From positions 2,046,001-2,110,000 of the forward strand of contig NZ_CP109496.1 of NCBI RefSeq assembly GCF_036231355.1: 64,000 bases of DNA. Reading direction: 5' to 3'. Positions 24,280-31,874 of this stretch are shown here, in pieces. Every line of letters begins with the position of its first letter. Within the stretch, counting starts at the first letter, position 1. A program made the position numbers and the translations under genes. The notes under the pieces are model-generated. The model made no database searches and was not told the origin of the DNA. It worked only from the letters and a program-made list of their open reading frames with translations. The stretch comes from Streptomyces sp. NBC_01431. Lineage in GTDB: Bacteria > Actinomycetota > Actinomycetes > Streptomycetales > Streptomycetaceae.

Positions 24280-24942
24280 GTGTCCGTTCTTCTTGAGCAG
24301 CCCGCAAGCCTGGTCGCCTACCGCCCGAACAAGCCGACGGCCATGGTCGTCGTTGCCGACCCCCGAGTCCGCTCCACCGTGACCCGTCACCTGTGGGCGC
24401 TCGGAGTACGTGACGTCATCGAGGCGTCGTCCATCGCGGAGGCCCGTCCCCGCGTCGGCAATCCGCGCGACATCTGCGTTGCCGACGTCCACCTGCCCGA
24501 CGGTTCCGGGCTGACCCTGCTGTCCGAGACCCGCGCGGCGGGCTGGCCCAACGGCCTGGCCCTGTCCGCGGCCGATGACATCGGCGCCGTGCGCAACGCC
24601 CTCGCGGGCGGCGTGAAGGGCTATGTCGTCACCGGCACCCGCACCAACGTCGGGCACCCCAGCCGCCCCGGCGCCGCCCCCATCGGCGCCGCGGCCGCCC
24701 GTATGCACCGCCGCCCCCCGGGTGCCCCGAGCCACCCGGGCGGCTACCGCGAGCTCTCCGGCCGAGAGGTCGAGGTGCTCCGACTGGTCGCGGAAGGCCA
24801 GTCCAACAAGGCCATCGGCGTGTCGATGGGCCTGTCCGCACTGACCGTCAAGTCCCATCTCGCCCGGATCGCACGCAAGCTCGGCACGGGTGACCGCGCC
24901 GGGATGGTGGCCGTCGCGCTGCGTACCGGAATCATCCACTGA
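24280..24942 (+). CDS. whiI: Sporulation regulator WhiI (atypical response regulator)
   Basis: A 220-residue NarL/LuxR-type regulator that I recognise as WhiI, needed for septation and late sporulation genes in aerial hyphae; in S. venezuelae it acts as a heterodimer with BldM. The receiver-like domain (about 20-120) lacks a full phosphorylation pocket: only one acidic residue (Asp27) is at the usual double-Asp site, though Asp69, Ser96 and Lys113 are retained. A Pro/Gly/Ala-rich linker (125-155) leads to the LuxR helix-turn-helix (RELSGREVEVLRLVAEGQSN, then LSALTVKSHLARI, 157-200). The GTG start has AGGAGG upstream. It is monocistronic: a sigma-WhiG promoter precedes it and a 34-bp palindromic terminator follows. 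Confidence 0.93.
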   Translation: MSVLLEQPASLVAYRPNKPTAMVVVADPRVRSTVTRHLWALGVRDVIEASSIAEARPRVGNPRDICVADVHLPDGSGLTLLSETRAAGWPNGLALSAADDIGAVRNALAGGVKGYVVTGTRTNVGHPSRPGAAPIGAAAARMHRRPPGAPSHPGGYRELSGREVEVLRLVAEGQSNKAIGVSMGLSALTVKSHLARIARKLGTGDRAGMVAVALRTGIIH

Positions 24943-24960
24943 CTGGTTTACGACCCCCGC

Positions 24961-24994
24961 GCGCCCGTCGACGGAACGTTCCGTCGACGGGCGC
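24961..24994. terminator. 34-bp perfect palindrome after whiI
   Basis: GCGCCCGTCGACGGAAC (24961-24977) is followed immediately by its exact reverse complement (24978-24994). It lies 18 bases after the whiI stop and before the RNase D promoter. It most likely terminates whiI; a strict 34-bp palindrome could also bind a dimeric protein. Confidence 0.6.
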
Positions 24995-25008
24995 CGCGCA
25001 TACACAGA

Positions 25009-25014
25009 TACCCT
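25009..25014 (+). promoter_or_regulatory. -10 element directly before the RNase D family gene (leaderless candidate)
   Basis: TACCCT at 25009-25014 fits TANNNT and is 6 bases before the GTG at 25021, which has no ribosome site. Transcription probably starts at the GTG. Confidence 0.4.
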
Positions 25015-25020
25015 TGACCG

Positions 25021-26304
25021 GTGACCGACGCCCATAAGACCGCAGCAGAGACAGCACTGCGAACCACCGGGGGCGCTCCCCCGGACGACGTCGACAAGGC
25101 GCCGATTCCCTTGCTGGAGCCCCGAGAGGGCATTCCGCCCGTCGTTGCCACCGACGAAGCGCTGGCCGAAGTGGTCGCCGCCTTCGCGGCCGGCACCGGC
25201 CCCGTCGCCGTGGACGCCGAGCGCGCGTCCGGCTACCGCTACGGGCAGCGCGCCTATCTGGTGCAGCTGCGCCGCGAGGGCGCGGGCACCGCCCTCGTCG
25301 ACCCGGTCGGCTGTCCCGATCTCTCCACGCTCGGAGAGGTACTTTCGGACACCGAGTGGATCCTGCACGCCGCGACCCAGGACCTTCCTTGTCTGCGCGA
25401 AATAGGCATGGTTCCCTCCCGGCTCTTCGACACCGAGCTCGCCGGGCGACTCGCGGGCTTCCCGCGCGTCGGCCTCGGCGCGATGGTCGAGAGCGTGCTC
25501 GGGTACGCGCTGGAGAAGGGCCACTCGGCGGTCGACTGGTCGACCCGGCCGCTCCCCGAACCGTGGCTGCGCTACGCGGCGCTGGACGTGGAGCTGCTCG
25601 TCGACCTGCGCGACGCCCTGGAGGAGGAGCTCGACCGGCAGGGCAAGCTGGAGTGGGCCCGTGAGGAGTTCGACGCGATCGCCTCGGCGCCGCCCGCGCC
25701 GCCCCGTAAGGATCCCTGGCGCCGCACCTCGGGCATGCACAAGGTGCGCAGGCGCCGCCAGATGGCCGCCGTGCGGGAGCTGTGGACGGCCCGGGACCGG
25801 ATCGCACAGCGGCGTGACGTCTCACCGGGCAAGGTGCTGAGCGACTCCGCGATCATCGAGGCCTCGCTCGCGCTCCCGGTCAACGTGAACGCGCTGACCG
25901 CCCTGCCCGGCTTCGGCCACCGCATGGGCCGGCGCCAGCTGGAGCAGTGGCAGGCCGCCGTCGACCGGGCGAAGGAGCTCTCGGACGCCGAACTGCCGCA
26001 GCCCGGCCAGCCGTTGCAGGGTCCGCCGCCGCCGCGGTCCTGGGCGGACAAGGACCCGGCCGCCGCGGCCCGGCTCTCGGCGGCCCGCGCCGCGGTCTCG
26101 GAACTCGCCGAGCAGCTGGGCATGCCGCAGGAGAACCTGATCACCCCGGACACCGTGCGCCGGGTCTGCTGGGAGCCGCCGGGCGATCGCTCGCAGGCCG
26201 CGGTGGCCGAAACCCTCGCCTCGTACGGGGCCAGGCGCTGGCAGATCGAGCAGGTGACGCCGCTGCTCGCGGCCGCGCTCACGGACACCCAGGCCAAATC
26301 CTGA
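25021..26304 (+). CDS. Ribonuclease D family 3'-5' exonuclease with HRDC domain
   Basis: A 427-residue DEDD exonuclease of RNase D type, acting on RNA 3' ends such as tRNA precursors. The four acids and the tyrosine of the DEDDy class can be placed: Asp65 and Glu67 (VAVDAERASGYRYG), Asp121 (HAATQDLPCL), and Tyr185 with Asp189 (RYAALDVELL). An HRDC domain covers about 225-300 (VRELWTARDRIAQRRDVSPG, then NALTALPGFGHRMG), and a further helical region fills the C-terminus. The gene seems leaderless. Its last codons (LTDTQAKS) and stop lie at the edge of a 36-bp tandem repeat, so the end of this gene has been duplicated. Confidence 0.88.
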   Translation: MTDAHKTAAETALRTTGGAPPDDVDKAPIPLLEPREGIPPVVATDEALAEVVAAFAAGTGPVAVDAERASGYRYGQRAYLVQLRREGAGTALVDPVGCPDLSTLGEVLSDTEWILHAATQDLPCLREIGMVPSRLFDTELAGRLAGFPRVGLGAMVESVLGYALEKGHSAVDWSTRPLPEPWLRYAALDVELLVDLRDALEEELDRQGKLEWAREEFDAIASAPPAPPRKDPWRRTSGMHKVRRRRQMAAVRELWTARDRIAQRRDVSPGKVLSDSAIIEASLALPVNVNALTALPGFGHRMGRRQLEQWQAAVDRAKELSDAELPQPGQPLQGPPPPRSWADKDPAAAARLSAARAAVSELAEQLGMPQENLITPDTVRRVCWEPPGDRSQAAVAETLASYGARRWQIEQVTPLLAAALTDTQAKS

Positions 26305-26372
26305 CCGGCTGAACTCACGGGCACCCAGGCCAAGCCCTGACCGGCTGAACTCACGGACACCCAGGCCAAGCC
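26275..26372. repeat. 36-bp tandem repeat spanning the RNase D stop codon
   Basis: Two complete units, 26301-26336 and 26337-26372, read CTGACCGGCTGAACTCACGG followed by (G/A)CACCCAGGCCAAGCC; a partial unit (CTCACGGACACCCAGGCCAA) forms the last codons of the gene at 26278-26297. Each copy repeats the codons LT(D/G)TQAK plus a TGA stop, so slippage here changes the copy number without altering the protein. The sequence is unrelated to the 36-bp array at 11.3 kb but has the same period. Confidence 0.85.
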
Positions 26373-26462
26373 CTGACCGGTGAGCGAATCGGGCCCGCGG
26401 CGCGTCGACATGCCGCCGCGGGCCAAAATTCCCCAAGACCGGACCATTTCCAACAGCCTCAA

Positions 26463-26477
26463 ACAGCTTTAGGCTGT
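26463..26477. promoter_or_regulatory. Inverted repeat upstream of the GH35 gene
   Basis: ACAGC (26463-26467) and GCTGT (26473-26477) flank TTTAG about 48 bases before the ATG at 26525, inside the probable promoter. It is a possible operator; the arms are short. Confidence 0.25.
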
Positions 26478-26524
26478 GCGCCGCATCAGATTCTTTCAGT
26501 ACTCCGCACTACGGAAGGAATGAC

Positions 26525-29500
26525 ATGCGCACGCCAACAAGACGCGCGGTTCTCGCGGTCACCACCGCGCTGGCTCTGGGCGCGGCCGCGCTCACGACCG
26601 CCGCGCCCGCCGCACAGGCCCGCCCGCACCCTCCTGCCGCCGCGACCCCCACCACCTCCCACACGGTTGGCCACGACGACCACGCCTTCACCATCGACGG
26701 CAAACCGCTGTCCATCTGGTCGGGCGAGTTCCACTACTGGCGGCTGCCCAGCCCCGACGCCTGGCGGGACGTCCTGCAGAAGATGAAGGCGGGCGGCTTC
26801 AACGCGGCCTCCATCTACTTCGACTGGGACTTCCACTCCCCCAAGCCGGGCGTGTACGACTTCACCGGCGTGCGGGACGTCGACAAGCTGCTCGACATCG
26901 CCCGCGAGGTGGGGATCTACGTCATCGCCCGCCCCGGCCCCTACATCAACGCCGAGACCGACGGCGGCGGCTTTCCCGGCTGGCTGGTCACCCAGCGGGG
27001 CAAGGCCCGTACCACCGCGCCCGACTATCTGGCGGCCGCCGACGAGTGGCTCTCGAAGATCGACCCGATCCTCGCCCGCCACCAGCTCACCAACGGCACC
27101 GGCACTGTCATCGCCTACCAGGTCGAGAACGAGTACTACCAGGACACCGCCGACGGCCACGCCTACATCAAGCACCTGGTCGACAAGGCGCACGCCGACG
27201 GCATCACGGTCCCGCTCACCGGCAACCACAACGGCGTGTTCGCCAAGGAACTCGACATCGACGGGAGCGACTCCTACCCGCAGGGCTTCAACTGCTCAAG
27301 CCCCGACGCCTGGCACGGGCTGCCCGATCTGTCCGGTGCGAAGAAGCCCGGCCAACCGCTGTTTCTGGCCGAATTCCAGGGCGGCTCCTTCGACCCGTGG
27401 GGCGGCCCCGGTTTCGACAAGTGCCGCCAGCTCACGAACGGCGACTTCGAGAAGGCCGCGTACGAGAACAACATCGCCTCGGGCGCCACCATGCAGAACT
27501 TCTACATGGCCTACGGCGGCACCTCCTGGGGCTGGCTGCCCTCGCCGGGCGCGGTCTACAGCTCCTACGACTACGGAGCTCCGATCCGCGAGGACCGGCA
27601 GCTGAGCGAGAAGTACCTGGTCGACAAGCGGCTCGGCTACCTCGTGCAGTCGGTGGCGCCGCTGACGAAGACGGAGAGCGTCACCCAGGGCGCGCCCGAC
27701 AACACCTCCGTACTGCGCCGCGACCGGCGCAATCCCGACAACGGCACCGAATTCACCGTCGTCCGCCACAAGGACGTCAACAACAAGGCGAAGGACACCA
27801 CGCACCTCGCGCTGGGCGGCTATCCGTCGGTGCCGCAGAAGCCCGGCACGGCGCTCACCGTCGACGGCCGGGATTCGAAGCTGCTGGTCTCCGACTACGC
27901 CATGGACCATCAGCAGTTGAGGTATTCGACGTCCGAGATCATGACGCACGGCACGTTCGGAGCGCGGGACGTGGCGCTGCTGTACGGGCGGCACGGCCAG
28001 GACGGCGAGACCGTACTGCGGTACGGTGCCCGGCCCGGAGTGAAGGTGCTCAGCGGGCAGGCGGAACAGACCTGGGACCCGGCGAGCGGCGATCTGCGCC
28101 TCAACTACAACCACAACGGCTTGACGCAGGTTCTCGTGACCCCCGCCGATGGTTCAACCCCCCTTCTTCTGCTACTTGCTGACGACGCGTCAGCAGACTC
28201 CTACTGGCGGCTCGACACTCCGCAGGGGCCGGTCCTGGCGAGCGGTCCCGAACTGCTGAGGACCGCCTCGTACGACCAGGGCGTACTGAAGCTCACCGGG
28301 GACACCGACAAGTCGGCCTCACTGCACGTCCTGACCGGCGCGCCGGCGACCTCCGTCAGCTGGAACGGGCGGCCCGCGCCGGGCGCGCTCGACACGACGG
28401 GAAGCACGCTCGGCGGCCCGAAGGCGGTCTCCCTTCCGGCGCTGGGCAGTTGGAAGGTCCAGCGGGAGACGCCGGAGGCGGCGGCCGGGTTCGACGACGC
28501 CGCGTGGCGGGCGGTCGACAAGCCGGCGCTGTCGGCCGACGACTACGGCTTCCACGCCGGATCCATCTGGTACCGGGGCCACTTCACGGCCGCCGGGGCG
28601 GAGGCCGGGATCCAGGTCAACGCCAGTACGGGCAAGGGCGGTTCGTACCTGGTGTGGCTGAACGGCACCTATCTGGGCAGCTCTGCCGACGCGACGCATC
28701 TGTTCGCGGTGCCGGGCGGCGTGCTGAAGGCCGGCAAGGACAACGTCCTCGCGGTGCTCGCCGCCGACATGGCGCACGAGCAGGACTGGTCGGCGAACGA
28801 CAGCCACAAGCAGCCGCGCGGTCTGACCGCGGTACGCCTGGTGGGCTCGGCACGGCAGATCGGCTGGCGCATCCAGGGCGCGCGCGGCGGGGAGGATCTC
28901 GCCGACCCGGTGCGCGGACCGCTGAACACCGGTGGCCTGTACGGGGAACGGCAGGGCATGCACCTGCCGGGCTACCCGGACGGCGGCTGGTCCAGCACGT
29001 CGCTGCCGGACACCCGGCCGAACTCCGCCGGGGTCTCCTGGTACCGCACCGGCTTCGATCTCGATCTGCCGCAGGGCCAGGACGTACCGCTCGGGCTGAC
29101 GTTCTCGGACGACAAGACGAAGCACTACCGGGCGCTGGTGTACGTCAACGGCTGGATGACCGGGCTCTACGTGAACGCCCTCGGCCCGCAGACGTCGTTC
29201 CCCGTGCAGCCCGGCATGCTGCGCACCCACGGCCACAACACCGTCGCCATCGCCGTGATCGGCGAGGACGCGGCCGGGGACGGTCTCGGCAAGGTGACCC
29301 TCGACGCGCGCGGAAACCACACGACGCCGCTGCGGTACGCGGACATCGCCTCGCCGGGCTGGTCGGCGGCCGACCGCGACCCCAGGGCGACCGCCGATGT
29401 GCGGATCACGGCGCCGGATTCGATCGCGCGGGGCGCGGCGGGCGAGGTGACGGCGACCTTCGCACCGCGCCGGGCCACGGCCCGGGACGCCTCGCTCACG

Positions 29501-30148
29501 ATGCGGCTGCCCGACGGATGGACGGCCGCCGCACCGCTCACCCAGCCGCTCGGGGACGTACCGGCCGGGCGCACGGTGACACGTACCTGGAAGGTGACCG
29601 CGGCGGGCGGTTCGGGACCCTGGTCGGCGGTGCTCTCGGCGACGGCCGGCTACCGGGGCGGGACGGCGTCCGCCGCGGCGGGGGTCGCCTCCCCTCCTCC
29701 GGCGCCGGGGGCCGGCTCGCACGCCCTCTCCGACCTCGACTTCACCGCGACGAACGGATGGGGTCCGGTGGAGCGCGACACGTCCAACGGGGAGGACGCG
29801 GCCGGTGACGGGCGCCCGATGTCCATCGCGGGCGTGCCCTACGCCAAGGGGCTCGGGGTCCACGCCGACGGCGACGTGACGGTGTTCCTGGGCGGGGCGT
29901 GCTCGCGGTTCACGGCGTCGGTGGGCGTGGACGACGAGACGGGCGGCGGCGGTTCGGTCGCCTTCTCGGTCCTGGCGGACGGCAAGGCGGTCGCGACCAC
30001 GCCGGTGCTCCATGGCAAGCAGTCGGCGATCGCGCTCGACGCGGACGTACGGGGTGCGCAGGTGCTGGAACTGGTCGTGTCGGACGGCGGCGACGGAAAC
30101 GGGCTGGACCACGCGGACTGGGCTGACGCCCGGCTGACCTGCGCCTAA
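26525..30148 (+). CDS. Secreted multidomain GH35 beta-galactosidase
   Basis: A very large (1207-residue) exported glycoside hydrolase. A signal peptide containing RR (about 1-32) precedes the GH35 TIM barrel (about 50-380), which starts FTIDGKPLSIWSGEFHYWRLP. The acid/base is Glu203 in YQVENEYY and the nucleophile Glu283 in FLAEFQGG, as in the family. Beta-sandwich domains follow (about 430-1000), including jelly-roll segments (SIWYRGHFTAAG, VSWYRTGFDLDLPQG). A NEW3-like alpha-galactosidase-associated stretch lies near 960-1050. A C-terminal NPCBM/CBM51 module (SDLDFTATNGWGPVERDTSN, then GLGVHADGDVTVFLGG) ends the protein. It probably removes terminal beta-galactose from plant or glycoprotein glycans outside the cell. 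GGAAGG precedes the ATG. Confidence 0.92.
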   Translation: MRTPTRRAVLAVTTALALGAAALTTAAPAAQARPHPPAAATPTTSHTVGHDDHAFTIDGKPLSIWSGEFHYWRLPSPDAWRDVLQKMKAGGFNAASIYFDWDFHSPKPGVYDFTGVRDVDKLLDIAREVGIYVIARPGPYINAETDGGGFPGWLVTQRGKARTTAPDYLAAADEWLSKIDPILARHQLTNGTGTVIAYQVENEYYQDTADGHAYIKHLVDKAHADGITVPLTGNHNGVFAKELDIDGSDSYPQGFNCSSPDAWHGLPDLSGAKKPGQPLFLAEFQGGSFDPWGGPGFDKCRQLTNGDFEKAAYENNIASGATMQNFYMAYGGTSWGWLPSPGAVYSSYDYGAPIREDRQLSEKYLVDKRLGYLVQSVAPLTKTESVTQGAPDNTSVLRRDRRNPDNGTEFTVVRHKDVNNKAKDTTHLALGGYPSVPQKPGTALTVDGRDSKLLVSDYAMDHQQLRYSTSEIMTHGTFGARDVALLYGRHGQDGETVLRYGARPGVKVLSGQAEQTWDPASGDLRLNYNHNGLTQVLVTPADGSTPLLLLLADDASADSYWRLDTPQGPVLASGPELLRTASYDQGVLKLTGDTDKSASLHVLTGAPATSVSWNGRPAPGALDTTGSTLGGPKAVSLPALGSWKVQRETPEAAAGFDDAAWRAVDKPALSADDYGFHAGSIWYRGHFTAAGAEAGIQVNASTGKGGSYLVWLNGTYLGSSADATHLFAVPGGVLKAGKDNVLAVLAADMAHEQDWSANDSHKQPRGLTAVRLVGSARQIGWRIQGARGGEDLADPVRGPLNTGGLYGERQGMHLPGYPDGGWSSTSLPDTRPNSAGVSWYRTGFDLDLPQGQDVPLGLTFSDDKTKHYRALVYVNGWMTGLYVNALGPQTSFPVQPGMLRTHGHNTVAIAVIGEDAAGDGLGKVTLDARGNHTTPLRYADIASPGWSAADRDPRATADVRITAPDSIARGAAGEVTATFAPRRATARDASLTMRLPDGWTAAAPLTQPLGDVPAGRTVTRTWKVTAAGGSGPWSAVLSATAGYRGGTASAAAGVASPPPAPGAGSHALSDLDFTATNGWGPVERDTSNGEDAAGDGRPMSIAGVPYAKGLGVHADGDVTVFLGGACSRFTASVGVDDETGGGGSVAFSVLADGKAVATTPVLHGKQSAIALDADVRGAQVLELVVSDGGDGNGLDHADWADARLTCA

Positions 30149-30212
30149 CCCGGCAGAGCACGCTGGGCTCCGGCCCAGACCCCTTTGGGCCCCTCCCGCC
30201 CCTTCCCTAGAC

Positions 30213-30422
30213 CCTCCGGGGGTGGGGTGTAGCTGCGGACCGTGTTTCCCCGGGGGCTCCGCCCGCGGCCCCCCGTTCGCGCCTTAAGGGCGCTCGTCCT
30301 CAAACGCCGCACGGGCTGGGAATGCCTGCATGGCCACCCTGCTAAGGGTGACCCTGCCAGGGGCGCGGGGAACTGCGCGACCAGCCACGCACGGTCCGCA
30401 GCGACCCACCCACCCCCGGAGG
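30213..30422. repeat. Inverted-repeat intergenic element (about 210 bp)
   Basis: The ends are near-perfect inverted repeats of about 32 bp. Left 30213-30244 begins CCTCCGGGGGTGGGG and ends GCTGCGGACCGTG. Right 30390-30422 begins CACGGTCCGCAGC and ends CACCCCCGGAGG. Between them lies GGGGCGCGGGGAACTGCGCG (30360-30379), a sequence I recall as dispersed in many Streptomyces intergenic regions. There is no open reading frame. It looks like a non-autonomous repeat (MITE- or REP-like) or a large RNA hairpin; which of these is not decidable here. Confidence 0.7.
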
Positions 30423-30484
30423 CCACGCGGCGGAGCCGCAGAGTGTCACAGCGGGAAGGGGTGGGGTGAGGGCCCTCGCGGGGT

Positions 30485-30501
30485 CTGGGGCGGAGCCCCA
30501 G
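30485..30501. terminator. Short strong hairpin
   Basis: CTGGGGC, loop GGA, GCCCCAG. A perfect 7-bp stem upstream of the fadA promoter; it could insulate fadA from upstream transcription. Confidence 0.4.
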
Positions 30502-30557
30502 CAGGGCACCCCGAGTGTGACGTTCGCCGCTCCCGCGCTCGGGACTGGGCAGTTTGG

Positions 30558-30574
30558 TTACTCGTAAGTAGCAT
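30558..30574 (+). promoter_or_regulatory. Putative fadAB promoter with overlapping operator
   Basis: TTACTCGTAAGTA (30558-30570) contains facing TACT/AGTA arms and overlaps a TAGCAT -10 hexamer (30569-30574), about 75 bases before the fadA GTG. An operator over the -10 suits repression by a TetR-type fatty-acid regulator; the regulator is not in this window. No clear -35 is seen. Confidence 0.35.
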
Positions 30575-30647
30575 GGGCCGGGTGAGCGCGCGCTCAGTCG
30601 CGTGCGCAGCAGTGCAGTGCCACCCCGCACCCTGGAGGAGAGCCATC

Positions 30648-31874
30648 GTGCCTCGTACCGTCAGGGACGTCGTCTTCGTCGACGGCGTCCGCACCCCGTT
30701 CGGCAAGGCGGGCCCGAAGGGCATCTACCACGAGACCCGGGCCGACGATCTGGTCGTCAAGGCGATCCGGGAGCTGCTGCGCCGCAACCCGGCCCTCGAC
30801 CCCGCGAAGATCGACGAGGTGGCCATCGCCGCCACCACGCAGATCGGTGACCAGGGCCTGACCCTGGGCCGCACCGCCGGCATCCTCGCGGGCCTCCCGC
30901 AGTCCGTCCCCGGTTACTCCATCGACCGCATGTGCGCGGGTGCGCTCACGGCCGTCACCACCGCCGCCGGCTCCGTCGCCTTCGGCGCGTACGACGCCGT
31001 GATCGCCGGTGGCGTCGAGCACATGGGCCGCCACCCCATGGGCGAGGGCGTCGACCCGAACCCGCGGTTCGTCAGCGAGAAGCTCGTCGACGAGTCGGCC
31101 CTGTTCATGGGCATGACCGCCGAGAACCTGCACGACCGCTACCCGCACATCACCAAGCAGCGCACCGACGAGTACGCGGTGCGCTCACAGGAGAAGGCCG
31201 CCAAGGCGTACGCCGACGGCAAGATCCAGCAGGACCTGGTGCCGATCTCGGTGCGCAACACCAACGCCGAGGTGGGCGAGACCGGTTGGGGTCTGGTCAC
31301 CGCCGACGAGCCGATGCGTCCGGGCACCACCCTGGAGAGCCTCGCGGGCCTGAAGACGCCGTTCCGCGTGCACGGCAACGTGACCGCGGGCAACGCGGCG
31401 GGCCTCAACGACGGCGCCACCGCGTCGATCATCGCGTCCGAGGAGTTCGCGCGCGAGAACGGCCTCCCGGTCAAGATGCGCCTCGTCTCGTACGCCTTCG
31501 CCGGCGTCGAGCCGGAGGTCATGGGCTACGGCCCGATCCCCGCGACCGAGAAGGCCCTCGCCAAGGCGGGCCTGACGATCGAGGACATCAACCTCTTCGA
31601 GATCAACGAGGCGTTCGCCGTCCAGGTCCTCGCGTTCCTGGACCACTACGGCATCGCCGACGACGACGCGCGCGTCAACCAGTACGGCGGCGCCATCGCC
31701 TTCGGCCACCCACTCGCCTCCTCCGGCGTACGCCTGATGACGCAGCTGGCGCGGCAGTTCGAGGAGCAGCCGGAGGTCCGCTACGGCCTCACCACCATGT
31801 GCGTCGGCTTCGGCATGGGCGCCACGGTCATCTGGGAGAACCCGCACCACAAGGACGCCGGAGGCAGCAAGTGA
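30648..31874 (+). CDS. fadA: Acetyl-CoA acyltransferase (thiolase) FadA
   Basis: A 408-residue degradative thiolase that cleaves 3-ketoacyl-CoA with CoA to acetyl-CoA and a shortened acyl-CoA. The three catalytic elements are present: Cys96 in SIDRMCAGAL, His354 in GGAIAFGHPLASSG and Cys385 in TTMCVGFGMG. The N-terminal DVVFVDGVRTPFGK and ENLHDRYPHITKQRTDEYA are family typical. The GTG start is preceded by GGAGGAG. Its TGA overlaps the fadB GTG by 4 bases (31871-31874), so the two genes are translationally coupled and encode the beta-oxidation pair. Confidence 0.95.
   Translation: MPRTVRDVVFVDGVRTPFGKAGPKGIYHETRADDLVVKAIRELLRRNPALDPAKIDEVAIAATTQIGDQGLTLGRTAGILAGLPQSVPGYSIDRMCAGALTAVTTAAGSVAFGAYDAVIAGGVEHMGRHPMGEGVDPNPRFVSEKLVDESALFMGMTAENLHDRYPHITKQRTDEYAVRSQEKAAKAYADGKIQQDLVPISVRNTNAEVGETGWGLVTADEPMRPGTTLESLAGLKTPFRVHGNVTAGNAAGLNDGATASIIASEEFARENGLPVKMRLVSYAFAGVEPEVMGYGPIPATEKALAKAGLTIEDINLFEINEAFAVQVLAFLDHYGIADDDARVNQYGGAIAFGHPLASSGVRLMTQLARQFEEQPEVRYGLTTMCVGFGMGATVIWENPHHKDAGGSK

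Larger units (their letters stand above)
30149..30647. other. 499-bp intergenic region with repeat element and fadA promoter
   Basis: No gene is evident. From left to right it holds GC-rich hairpin sequence, the inverted-repeat element at 30213-30422, a tight hairpin at 30485-30501, and the fadA promoter/operator region near 30558-30574. Small open frames here are composition artefacts. Confidence 0.7.

Noticed and set aside
30213..30422. Insertion sequence
   Set aside because: Inverted ends are present, but there is no transposase ORF and I see no clear target duplication; called an inverted-repeat element only.
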